From the NCBI RefSeq assembly GCF_963675165.1, contig NC_087382.1, forward strand, positions 6,806,315 to 6,870,314: a DNA stretch of 64,000 bases, written 5' to 3'. Below the pieces are notes generated by a model. That model saw only the letters and a program-made list of their open reading frames with translations. It searched no databases and was not told the DNA's origin. The position numbers were made by a program, and so were the translations under genes. This DNA comes from Halichondria panicea. Its lineage: Eukaryota > Porifera > Demospongiae > Suberitida > Halichondriidae. Of this stretch, positions 1 through 10,506 are shown in pieces; position 1 is the stretch's first letter; the number at the start of each line of letters is the position of its first letter.

Positions 1-29
1 CGCTTCGGGCTTCTGGCAAGTTCAAGTTC

Positions 30-1660
30 ATCCTGACTCCAAGGAGAAGACTGCTTTCATCACCCACCAAGGCCTCTATCAATTCAATGTTATGTGCTCC
101 TGCAGTGGTTGAATATTTGGGACACGTTCTCACACCAATGGGTATTCGTCCAAACCCGGAAAAGGTTAGAGCTGTACAGCAGCCCACCTCGTACTACCGA
201 CGGTTCGTGAAAGGGTTTGCTACATGCATTGACTGAGGCCAACTGCCGGACCGCGGATTGTCAAGTATCCTTCAATGCCCTTCGATGCCCTCAAGTCGAG
301 AATGCTCATGTCACCGGTGTTGGCTTTCCCTGATTTCTCTCTCCCTTTCACTCTGGAAACTGACGCCAGTATTAAGGGACTTGGAGCTGTACTGTCTCAG
401 AAGGGGCAGGAGGATGGAAGGGTTCACCCTGTGGCCTATGCGAGCATACTCAGTGACAGAGTTAGAGACACTCGTGGCAGTCAAGCACTATCATGCATAC
501 CTCTATGGACATGACGTTGTAGTCTACACAGACCATTCAGCTGTGAAAGCCGTTCTGAGTAATCCTCAGGCTAACGGGAAGCATGCAAGGTGGTGGAGCC
601 AAGTCGTGGTATCAAGAACCTGGAGATAGTGTATCGAGCAGGGCGAGATAATGCTAATGCTAATGCTTTGTCCCGGGCCCCAGTTACCCAGCCGACATCT
701 GACGTCGAGTTGGTCACGGATGTCCAGATAGCGACTATTGACAGCCTGGAGTGTGAGGACCTCTTACAGATCGATCTCGACCCTAATCAAGGTTGTATTT
801 GAGTGGCGAGCAAGCTGAAGACCCTGAGTGCCAGACGTTGCTTGATTTTCTGTGAAGAAACAGCGGTCGCCAAGACCCTATTCGATGTGGTGGATGGGGT
901 ATTGTGCTTCCTAGGCCCACGGCAAGGCAAGGCGAGTGGTCCCCAAGAGCTGTCCAAGGCTATCATAGCAGTGCGTCATTTCTCAGCGCCCAAACTTGTC
1001 AAAGCTATCGCACGACATTGGTGGTGGCTTACTGAACACTGTAGTTCCTGTCTTCAGTGTACTGCCGTTATGCCTCTGGATGCATACATCAGCCCCTACT
1101 CACACCGATCCCGATTATGGGGTTGGACATCATGGACTAACCAAAGACGAAGAATGGCAACCGTTATGTGGCGGTGTTTCAAGACTTCTTGACGAAGTGG
1201 CCCTTCGTGTTTGCGATGCCTGACCAGAAAGCTATCAGACTTGTGAGATTATTGGTTGAAGAGGTGATTCCTATCACAGGCGTGCCTGAGAGCCTACTTT
1301 CCGACAGAGGTACCAATCTCCTCTCACATCTGATGACTGGTCACATCTGATGACTGGAGTTAAGAAGCTCAATACCACTTCATATCACCCAGCCTGTGAT
1401 GGGCGATTCAATCGAACGCTGAAGACTGCTCTGAGGAAACGAGCTGTGGTGACCAGTGGGACAGATACCTCTCCGGTGTTGTGTGGGCGTACAGGATGGG
1501 CGTACAGGAATGTCCCTCACGAGTCCACGGGATTTTTCCACGGGCGAGAAGCCCTCGTTCCTCCTGTACGTTCCTCCTGTACGGTACGCTCACCAACTGA
1601 GGCTGCACTGCTTCCTCCCTCCCCACTCACGTTGACGTCAACGTCAATGACAAGAAATTG
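30..1660 (+). pseudogene. Ty3/gypsy retrotransposon pol relic (RT - RNase H - integrase)
   Basis: Fragments of a Ty3/gypsy polyprotein lie in canonical order but in changing frames. At about 50-90 is the reverse-transcriptase segment [15 protein letters not shown]. At 107-190 is the end of the RT ([19 protein letters not shown]). At about 275-700 is the RNase H-like domain (FTLETDASIKGLGAVLSQ, then YTDHSAV and the RAGRDNANANALSRAP end). At 960-1080 is the zinc-binding part of integrase, at 1170-1350 the integrase core (GVPESLLSDRGTN), and at 1370-1440 SYHPACDGRFNRTLK. The RT palm between the first two pieces, which would hold the YxDD active site, is missing. Frameshifts, stops and short tandem duplications (for example 1324-1357) show it is dead. 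No LTR was seen. The 5' part lies outside the window. Confidence 0.9.
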
Positions 1661-2464
1661 AATACTTCATGAATAAGGCATAGATGGGATTGGAAACGGG
1701 ATCACGTGGGCATGCGAACAATCCAGGCTGCGTGCTAAATCACGCCCGTCCAGAGATACAAAGACAAGGTTTTCTCCTGTTCTAGGACAAAGGTAAAGCA
1801 CTAAAACTAGTAGCAGTCTTACCATGTAGATACTTATTATTTATTGGGACCTGTCCTATATCAGTCTGTACCTATATCTTTTTTGTTATACAAGCTACAG
1901 AATTATACAAGCTACAGAATTAGGTAAGGAATGAAATGGTGTTGAGTTGGCACTAAGAAAAGTTCACAACATGGTGATAAAATGATTCCGTACCTCTCTT
2001 TGACATATAATTTGAGTATTTAAGTGTTGTATAATTATTGTGCAATAGACAATTATTGTGCACTGAAAAAAGCTGTGATGTTTGGTCCACATGTATATTT
2101 ATTTGTGCCAGAATGACGTTATGAATGTTTTTTTTAGACCAAAAAAAGAAATAATCATCAGATAAGGCTCCACTCTCTCTATGTGTCAAGCCCTGCAAGT
2201 AGCCTTCAAGTTCTTCACAAGAGATTGGCCCTCGCTGATGTAAAACCTGATGGTAAGTGCAAACATTATAACTCATTCTGTAGGATGGAGCTGTATCTTA
2301 GAGTCTGACGAGCTTAACCATTTATTGCAGTCTGCCGGAAAATTGCCCCCTACCTTTTAACTGTGCCTCAATCTCTTTCGTGTGTTTCTCGTGTGAATGG
2401 TTTCTTTAACACCTTGTAGAGACGAGTGATTTGACACTGTTTTGGAGGTATATGTTTTTGGAGA
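1661..2464. other. No gene recognised
   Basis: AT-rich sequence with a perfect doublet (atacaagctacagaatt, about 1888-1921). I see no coding signal, RNA gene or bounded element. Confidence 0.5.
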
Positions 2465-3801
2465 TATGTGACAGGGCCCTAGGGGGTATACCCGAGTTTA
2501 TTTTTATTGTTGAATTGGATAAAGCGTTCTCTAAGCTTCAAAATGATACCAAGATCGACCTCCTAGCTATTTTCTATCGGGAGATATGTTCGAGGGAACG
2601 CTACGAAGGTATTGCAACGCCCTCTTGAGTAAATGACGCTCAAACGTCATGAAAATTGAAATTCAATTATTGCCTTCCGGGCACTTCCGTATACTCATAA
2701 AGCTTCGTAAAAGATGTTCTGGAGAAGACAAGTTAGTTAGATGAAGGCTAGGCGTTCTAGGACTCTCTAGCTAGCTAGTATAGCTATGTAGCTGGATTGC
2801 TTGGCACCTAGGAAGGATCTTCGAAGAAATAAAGAGGCAAAGACTCCCGTCGCTCGAATGGTAAGCTCTCATGTCTTGTTATAAGCTTGTACTTATTATC
2901 TGTGTAATGTATCTATCTGTGTAATGTATCAGTCTTATAAAAGATCCCTCACTTGTATGGAGCCTACAGAAAGTGTCTCTGTCCTTCATACAGCTTAAAG
3001 GAAGCCTAAGTGATCTATTATAGGTAGTCTTTCACTTAGTATTCGTCCGTATCGATCTAAGGCTTGATCCAACTTATTAGTAGCCTTATAAGAAGCTTTC
3101 CTCCTTTAATTTAGTACTGGTATCACTGCCATTGTGCTTAGTAGTAACAGTCCTGATGGGATGGGTGATCACATCATGGAGGGCCCAGGAAACTGCGTGG
3201 AATTGGAATTGTCGTATAACATTTATATTGATGGTGATTGATATTGTGTCTATCTTAACTTACTACTTATCTGTAGGTTGTTATGGAGTGTTTTTATGAG
3301 GATAAATGGCACGGGATACGTACATCTAAAGAAACAAGAGTGGATCTACGCCAAGCTAGCTAGCTAGATAGCTGCTCTTTCTAATCTATTTCTGTTGCTA
3401 AATTATGTTTGTTAAGAAGTGGAGCTATAATATACCTGGCTCCTCTTGATGATTGTAAGTACTGTACTGATGAAAATAATAGTCCTTACAAGTTGTCCTC
3501 TTTTATTTGTTAAAAATAATTAACAATAATAGGGACACGTAGACAGTAAATTTCATTATAATAAATGAACGTTCGGTGAGTTTCTTCAACGTCTGCGCTT
3601 GACCTGTTTGACCTGTTTAAAGCTTCGTAGAGACCCAAATTTTTACAGGTAGGTAGAGGAAGGGTTGAAGTTAGCACCTGTGAAAAAAATTTTTTGCCCA
3701 TGTTTTTCATTTCTACTAAATTGGCCTATAGCTTAATTTAATTAGTGCCGCGTTAAGGGGGGTTTTCCTAGGCCCTAGGCCCTGCTAGGCCCTGTCACAT
3801 A
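2465..3801. mobile_element. Putative non-autonomous TIR element
   Basis: The segment begins TATGTGACAGGG and ends with the exact inverse CCCTGTCACATA, followed inward on both sides by CCTAGG-rich sequence. No convincing target duplication flanks it. Its interior, about 3020-3700, recurs inverted at 60360-60900, and pieces recur in rearranged order at 42640-42860, so this is a dispersed repeat family. A 65-codon frame near the left end shows no recognisable domain. The family is real; the boundaries are tentative. Confidence 0.5.
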
Positions 3802-4029
3802 ATTATGTTATATCATTCAGAGTCCGAGTCCGATATAATTCCCTTTCCAACTATTCAACATGTCAGGTGTGAGCTTCTTTGTATATCACCAGCTGAGAGC
3901 TGAGTGCACACGTTACAGGAAGAGCTAACTGCAGCAAACAGTCTCGACAGACCACCCTTCGTATCGAATCAAGCAGTCATGTAAACCATCGATATCTCAC
4001 AAAAGATGAACTTAGCAAGAAGTGCACAG

Positions 4030-4530
4030 ACGTGAACGAACAATTCCAGTGTAAAAATTGCAAAGGATGTGGATATGTGTTACACAAGGATTCTCTCTAA
4101 ACATCCTCCTGATTCATTTCCACACATTTCCACACATCTTCTGGAAGCAACAGCTTCAGTCTGCCTCTCTACCTAATGATCGTCAACGAAGATGGCATCC
4201 TCTGATGATAAAGTGGCATCTATCTGGAAAGGCCCGGTCTGGTGTTCTTGCCCTACCATCCCAGCGCACACCACCTACTGTACCCTTGGGTGCTGTAGAC
4301 ACGCAACTAATGGAAGTGGTGAGCTGCAAGATTTTGTGGCTGTAGTCATGCACATCAAGGAAGAACTGGTATTCAGCAAGCATTCTGGTGATCTCATTGA
4401 CCTTCTTCTGCGTTCTCTGGAGTCCGATGCTCTCAAATCAATGCTTGTGTTTCCTAGTCTGCGATTTCCATATGTGCAATTTGCCACCCGCTCTCTTAGT
4501 TGTGATGTCATCTTCAAACCTTAAAGGATG
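4030..4530 (+). pseudogene. P-element/THAP-type transposase fragment
   Basis: Two frames carry pieces typical of the P-like transposase also present at 10.5-13 kb. One is DRQRRWHPLMIKWHLSGKA, ending the pre-catalytic domain. The other is KEELVFSKHSGDLIDLL, next to the first catalytic acidic region, followed by SLRFPYVQFATRSL, equivalent to the LEFPYAHFATRG motif of the better copy. The intervening region is frameshifted and the C-terminal half is missing. This is a dead fragment. Confidence 0.75.
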
Positions 4531-4669
4531 GTCATAGCTTTTCAACTTGCATTCAAGCACGGACATACTCTGCTGATAAAAGATACGTTTATTTCTTTTC
4601 AGACCCCCCTCACCTATTGAAGGCTGCCTAGCAAGCGTACGGAATGCCATAGTGGACAATACTAGAGTT

Positions 4670-4900
4670 TGATTCCGATTGTTGATGGCGATTATCGATT
4701 TCCTTTCAAGTGATCGATCATTGGAATCGATTGTCATAGAGGAATCGAATCGTCATAGAGGGGTGGTAGAATTGAGTGGTAGAATTTAATGTTTGGAATC
4801 GATTGCCACCATCGATTGCAGGAATGGATTGCCACCATCGATTGCGGTCAGAGGAATCAATATGCGATCATAGGAATGGATTGTTGGAGTCTATTGCCCC
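4670..4900. repeat. Imperfect ATCGATTG-rich tandem repeat
   Basis: Units such as gattgccaccatcgattg and gaatcgattgtcatagagg recur several times with variation. No coding content is seen. Confidence 0.6.
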
Positions 4901-5041
4901 TCTCCGCTCATTAAAAATTATGATTACAAAGTTGTTCATAGCACATGCCTGATAGCACATGCCTGTACAATTTACATTGATATCTTCGCAATCATTTAAT
5001 CAACAATAATAGTGTCATATTAACCAAGGTATAATATACGT

Positions 5042-5266
5042 ACATAGACTCTAAACTACTACACCACATTATAAGTGGGGTTGTCCATGTGTCTTTGAAA
5101 TGTTCGTAGTCTGTCTTTACTACATAGACTGAAACTACTAGACCACATTATAAGTGGGGTTGTCCATGTGTCTTTGGTTCGTAGTCTGTAGTCTGTCTTT
5201 ACTACATAGACTGACTCTAAAGAAGATGAACTACTAGACCACATTAAAAGTAGGGTTGTCCATGAT
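5042..5266. repeat. Minisatellite, about 80-bp unit, nearly 3 copies
   Basis: Units begin acatagactg and contain ctactagaccacattataag and ggggttgtccatg. The second and third units carry small internal duplications (gtctgtagtctgt) and a short insertion. Confidence 0.85.
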
Positions 5267-5754
5267 TATTTACTAAGCCCGTAGGTATAATAAATGATTG
5301 ATCACAAGTGTGAGAGGCAACAGCATCAGAGTCGCTGAAATCCAGATGTATAGATTTTGGGAGGACTTCGAACACTACTAGTGCAATGTAAAATAAACTG
5401 ATTCAGTCCTGAAAAAAGATGTCATTGCATGTTATAAAGGTTATAAAGGCCACTAACAGTGAAGATGTAGCATACCAACCTTTTTGTCCAATGTACTGAT
5501 GCAAATGAATCCCTGTCGACAAATATGGCTTCAGCAACTTCCACAGCAGACACATTGCCAGTGTAAACAAAGAGAGGTAAAAAAATGTTGGGAAAGGACT
5601 TAAGGAGGCCCATTATTTGCAGCCCATCAGTAAATTGATCGAGCATTCTAGATATGCGAGTAATTGAATCATAGGCAACCACTTCGTGTGTGATTGCGTC
5701 TCTTGTAGAAATCTAATGAAAAAGATTACAATAATTAAATTTTGTGACCATACA

Positions 5755-5795
5755 TAAAGCATACATAAAGCATACATAAAGCATACATAAAGCTT
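5755..5795. repeat. Four copies of acataaagcat
   Basis: Perfect short tandem array, one of many micro-duplications in the window. It lies beyond the acceptor of the HECT relic exon. Confidence 0.8.
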
Positions 5796-5929
5796 TGACA
5801 TTGTTTCACCGTGAGTGCTTGGGCGCGCGCTGCAGTGGCTAGGTCAGAGCTCTTGGTCGTTAGTTGCAGCCTTCACCTGCTTGTAAGGCACTACAACTAC
5901 AACATCAATAGGCAAGTTTACTTACACTG

Positions 5930-6200
5930 TAGATGAGGCACACTTATCTGTACACTTATCTGTACACACGAAACAAAATGCACTCTAGATGAGGCACACT
6001 TATATGTACACACGAAACACGAAACAAAATGCATTTGCTGCATCAGGCACACTTCACACTTATCCGTACACACTTATCCGTACACGCACACTTATATGTA
6101 CACGAAACAAAAAACAAAATGCATTTGCTGCTGAGGCACACTTATCCGTACACTTATCCGTACACACGAAACAAAAACAAAATGCATTTACAACATTTTA
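5930..6200. repeat. Minisatellite (gaggcacacttatccgtacacacgaaac)
   Basis: About five imperfect units of 45-60 bp, each with cacttatccgtacac and acgaaacaaaatgcat. Some units contain internal doublets of cacttatccgta. It sits within the broken HECT gene. Confidence 0.85.
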
Positions 6201-6833
6201 CAACATCAATAGGCAAGTTTACTTGTTGTATGAGCAGAGCTGTATCAGCAGGAAAATATTGTGTGGAAACTGTCCCCTCCAACCATGTCCCCTCCAACCA
6301 TGTACCAATAACACGTTGGTGAGAGAAACGGAAATCCGATGCCTTCCTCTGTGAGCCACCATCTTGCCAAGTATCTTTAGCAACCAAGTATCTTTAGCAA
6401 GCCTGAAGATCCTTCAACAACTTAATGACACGGTTGTCTGCAAAATCTTGAAACACTACACCTGACGCCTCACCCCTCCAGCAGCATCAATAGCCGGCGA
6501 ACCATTAATGGTAATTTTTACCTGAGTATTGTCATTAATTTCGCCCTTTGTACAGTGCCACCATATCGCTCCACAAATCGTCAAAATCTATTAACCTTTG
6601 GGTGTTCAAGATAAGAAGGCAAAGTAGGATATTCACAAGACACACGGAGGCAGCATCGTAATTGTGCCCAGAAGCAACAGAAGCAACAAAATATTTATGC
6701 TTTGCCGATACAGTTTCAGATCGTCAAGTGACTTACACTGATACCTGCTTTGCCGATATTCACTAACAAAATTGGTTAGAAGATCGTCAAGCGACTTACA
6801 CTAGACTCGCCTAGACTTGCACCACCACTGCTA

Positions 6834-6960
6834 GAGGTTGACAACGTTTCAACTAGTGGCTGGGTGACGGAGGGGGTCCCAGAGGTTGACAACGTTTGAG
6901 CTAGTGGCTGGGTGACGAAGGAGGTCCCAGAGGTTGACGACGTTTGCTGGGTGACGGAAG
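6834..6960. repeat. 57-bp tandem repeat, coding in phase
   Basis: About two and a half units of gaggttgacaacgtttgagc plus ggctgggtgacggagg. The unit is a multiple of three and stays open on the minus strand (STSGTPSVTQPL), so it was probably a protein repeat in the HECT relic. Confidence 0.75.
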
Positions 6961-7121
6961 TAGTGGTAGCTAAAAGTGCGCCATGTACATCCTCTTCTGT
7001 CCCTAGTCCCTAGAATGATGGTCATCATCAAGAATTGAATTGTTTAGGCAACCTCGCAGCATATTCGATTCTGACGAGCTAGAGAACTGTACATGAGCTG
7101 TCCAAAAGAACACTCTCCCCA

Positions 7122-7822
7122 CTCTGCGCACTTAAGGCCCGGGTCCAGATTTCAACACCAAAATTTACACTATGTTCATACTGCTGTATTATTTGCAATA
7201 TACAGTGTATGCTGCATCAAAATGATCCAAAATGAAGCTCAATGTTTTATTTTTCCAAAAAACTAATCAGCTTAATTCAATTATGCTAATTAGTCCCATA
7301 AATGGTGATGACGTCATGGCACTTTCAGAAAGAGAAGTGCAAATACGGCGTTGAAGATGCCAAGATCAAGCTTCAAAAACAAGGCTAGATGAACATCTCA
7401 TAGCTAGGTACTAGTATCCTTGATGGGAAGAGTAGGAGTTATTGTATACTTGAGATACACAAAATAGCCTACCTCTAGAGTGGCTGTCAGAGCTAAAGAA
7501 GCTAGCATAGCTAAGAAAGTTTTGGACATTTTTACTTCCCATCAAGGAAACATAATCATAACAACATTCTATCTTTTGAGGGCCTAAACAGCTACTCTTA
7601 CCTTGTTTAAGTCCGCCGTATTTGTTGCCAAAGATAATCTATAATAGTTCTAGCAGCTAGCTAAGCAAATACATTGACCTTATGACGTCACATGCAATGA
7701 ATAACATTAATAAACATTATGAATCTCATTAACACTACATGATCTACATGATCTACATAAAATGTTGGCAATGAATAAAATTAATCTTATCAGTGCCTGA
7801 CCCAGGCCTTAACTGCGCAGAG
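7122..7822. mobile_element. MITE family A, complete copy with 11-bp target duplication
   Basis: TIRs are CTCTGCGCACTTAAGGCCC at the left and the near-inverse GGCCTTAACTGCGCAGAG at the right. Both sides are flanked by the direct repeat cactctcccca (7111-7121 and 7823-7833). The 701-bp interior has no coding capacity. Related copies lie at about 20646-21115 (inverted) and 55735-56250, with a fragment near 22990-23115. An 8-11 bp duplication would fit a Mutator-like or hAT-type mobiliser, but the sequence does not decide which. Confidence 0.85.
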
Positions 7823-7833
7823 CACTCTCCCCA

Positions 7834-8515
7834 CACTTCAAACATACTTCCTTAACCTGAAAAGGAATGTTTCAACATTGTGTGTATTTACATTGCCAAG
7901 TGAAATACCTTGGTTGTTTCTTCATCTGACTTCAAATCAACACTACTGGAGGCTTTAAGTGAAATTGGCTTGGTCGGGCCTGCCATTACCAACTTGCCTC
8001 TCTAGGTTCCTTGAATTCGAAATACATCGGACCCCCCACAATCTTTAAGCTTGGGGAAGTGCTTAGTCAATTCTTCTTTAAACTGTGCAATCAATGTCCT
8101 TAATAGCAATCGCATTTTTGAGGTACTAGTTGCAGGAACTTTGTTGCCCGACAAACATACAAACTTATTAGTCCATGTGATTGTTTTCCTGAGTTTCCTT
8201 GTAGGAGTTTGGGTTATTGAAGATGAACGTTAACCACTAAATAACGATCTTTGTTCATCACGAATAGATACTGCTCCTCTCATATTTGGCTTGACAGATA
8301 GGCATGACCGAATCTTGACCAAGCTACACGAAAAGGACAAGACTAAAATCGTACATAGACTGACTTCCTACCTGTGAATAACAAACGGTATGTCAACCTT
8401 CGCTACCAGCTTGTGACCCAGGCATGGGTACATCTGACTGGCCTGGCTCAGATTGGGTCACTGACTGTCCTCCAGGTGAAGATCCTATAGCTGGAGGTAC
8501 GGCATCAGCTACATC
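7834..8515. other. No gene recognised
   Basis: Intergenic sequence between MITE A and the CACTA relic. Short open frames at 8051-8233 and 8393-8614 show no family motif. Confidence 0.4.
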
Positions 8516-8519
8516 TTTA

Positions 8520-9200
8520 AGAACTTTAATAGCATGGTGCTTAGAGTGTAACACCAAATATTCATATGCATGCACATTTGGTAAAATGCGTTCGAGAGTT
8601 TGGACCAATATCAAGTTTTTGGTGCTTTTCCATTGAGCTCCAGTTTATGCAGCGTTTTGTAAGTGACAATTCTCATTTTCAGTTAGTAACAAGTCAACCA
8701 GACACTTCAGAAATTAATGAAATATTCTCCAGTGCAGTTGTTCATCATGCATGACTTGAATGTTATTTATCGAAGAAATACACTATTTCGAGATTTAATC
8801 CTGCTGAAATGGAAGTTGTTTTACTTTTGTATCAAAACTATGTTCCCAGATAAACTTGATGCCCACCTAGATATTTGTCAATCTTTCAAGAAAATGGACT
8901 CAATCACAATCAATGGGCAGGAGTATAGATCCAAACAAATTGTGATGGCCAAAAGTGTTTTTCCTACAACAGGCACATTCACAATTCGAGGGGCATTCAC
9001 TCGTACTGCCTGCTAAGATTAACTACTTTGCTCTGCATACACAATCTATGGAAGATGTTCCATCCCTTACAAACTGTTTCGCTGTTGTAGATTGGTTAGA
9101 TGAGCATCCTTTACAGTCAGTTGCACCACAGTCAGTTGCACCACTCGGTAATCCATTCATAATGATGTGCAAGGATACTTTTACAGAAACTTTCTGACAG
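8520..9200 (+). pseudogene. CACTA/EnSpm TNP2-type transposase, C-terminal relic
   Basis: At about 8560-8670 one frame reads HLVKCVREFGPISSFWCFS followed by LQFMQRFVSDN. This is the HLxxCVxxYGPxxSFWCFxFE...LQxMRRF signature of TNP2 transposases. Downstream pieces fit the C-terminal region (INYFALHTQ and NCFAVVDWLDEHP at about 9015-9110). Frames change between segments, and a 15-bp perfect duplication (cagtcagttgcacca, 9115-9144) lies inside the last one. The N-terminal and catalytic parts are absent. A second relic of this family lies at 51.7-52.4 kb. Confidence 0.8.
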
Positions 9201-9281
9201 TGGTTGAGAACATACACTCGCTTACGTTACCTGCAAGCTATACTTTTAGTGGTAACAATGTCCTAACTATTACACCTTTAA

Positions 9282-10171
9282 CCCTTTCCCGGCTTTAGCC
9301 GTCATATGACGGCAACGGTAGTGATAATTTTCAAAAAATCGTTGTGGGCGCTGTGTTGGAGCTATGCACACACTGTAGGTACCAGCACATGCACATTGGG
9401 CTGCTCTTTCACATGGTATCTTTAATATCTTGCCTTGAGGTACGCTTGGTGCAGTACTGTCGAAAGAAAAGTGACCGTTTGATAATGGCTACAAGATCTT
9501 TGTAGTACAACCTCAGCGAGGTTCTAGGGCAGCTAGACAGTGAGAATAACGATGCTTATGGCCTTGTTGAGTAAGAGGACAGTGACTGGGATCATACCAA
9601 GAGAGGAAACTACTTTTCAGAGGTCAAGCTATAAATATAGAGCCTGAAGAACCGGAGGAAGAAGCTCCTGAGCATGAACCAAAGTCCTGGACCTTGTAAG
9701 TAACTATGGAGTATCATAATGTAGTCTGGATAGCTTCAGTATGGTATGCTTAGTCTAGTTAGTACACAAGTGGACATCATGAGCCACCATTGAACTTGTA
9801 AACCTGTGTGTAGGTGAAGAAAACATTTCCCGGGAAAAGAGCGTCTGCCGATACGACCTCGCAGAGAAGTTTCTGCTGATCCTGATTGAACCATGTCACC
9901 GTGAGAACATTGAGAACACTTATTTAGTGTCTTTAGTTACTTCATGCCTTCATACAATATTGTTTATGTTCATAATTGTGAAATGTGTAAAAAAATCGTT
10001 AATTAGTGGGGGGTGGTCAGTTGCTAGGTAACGATGATGATGTCATGGTACCCCCAGGATATGGGCTACCTGTAGGAAATAGTTGCAAGTGATTACAATG
10101 AGATATGTATTTTTAAAGAAAAATGTGTATTAATTCTGTATTTTGTTTTTTTAATTAAAGCCGGGAAAGGG
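9282..10171. mobile_element. piggyBac-like MITE flanked by TTAA
   Basis: The ends are CCCTTTCCCGGCTTTA and its inverse TAAAGCCGGGAAAGGG, each abutting TTAA (9278-9281 and 10172-10175). A TTAA target plus CCC-initial TIRs is the hallmark of the piggyBac superfamily. A decayed N-terminal-like acidic stretch (EVLGQLDSENNDAYGLVE, then EDSDW) at about 9510-9600 suggests it is a deletion derivative of a coding element. Diverged relatives lie at 17770-18400, 61940-62490 (inverted) and about 29030-29110. Confidence 0.85.
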
Positions 10172-10506
10172 TTAATTCTTTAGTTTATCATAATTGTGAA
10201 CAATAAATTTATGTTTATTGTCTGTAGGAAACGTTGTAAAGCTGTTTAAAATAAACGTCAAGATAAACATTAAATTTCACATTATTAGGAAACACTGTAT
10301 AATATATCTTGGGAAACCTAGTGTGGAAACTAGGAGTATCTCCCTAGGAAACATTACATGAAATACACAAATGGATTTCCTATAATATTACGTTTTCCAG
10401 GAAACCTATTATTTTACGTAGTGTAAGACAAGCACCACTGTTAATGATACAATGAAAATACCAATTAATCTGCATTATTTACCTGTTATTTTAAACCCTT
10501 CTATTG

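Larger units (their letters stand above)
5468..7010 (-). pseudogene. HECT-domain (G2E3-like) E3 ligase gene, broken
   Basis: Read on the minus strand from the right. A Ser/Thr-rich region at 6810-6960 contains 57-bp (19-codon) coding repeats (VTQPL.ETLSTSGTPS). HECT N-lobe pieces follow at about 6430-6510 (SPAIDAAGGVRRQV, then FQDFADNRVIKLF), matching the 'GEPAxDxGGxRRE' region. Next comes GIGFPFLSPTCYWYMVGG at about 6270-6350. An exon with a good acceptor ends at about 5712 and encodes AITHEVVAYDSITRISRMLD and MGLLKSFPNIFLPLFVY, which lines up with exon 10 of the intact ligase at 47.4-50.7 kb. The catalytic-cysteine end is absent. Frameshifts and minisatellites (5930-6200) interrupt it. It belongs to the same broad family as the 47-50 kb gene but to a different subgroup (AGGVRRQ against GGGLKRE). 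Confidence 0.75.

Noticed and set aside
4438-4737. 99-codon minus-strand ORF
   Set aside because: It overlaps the P/THAP relic in antisense and shows no domain.
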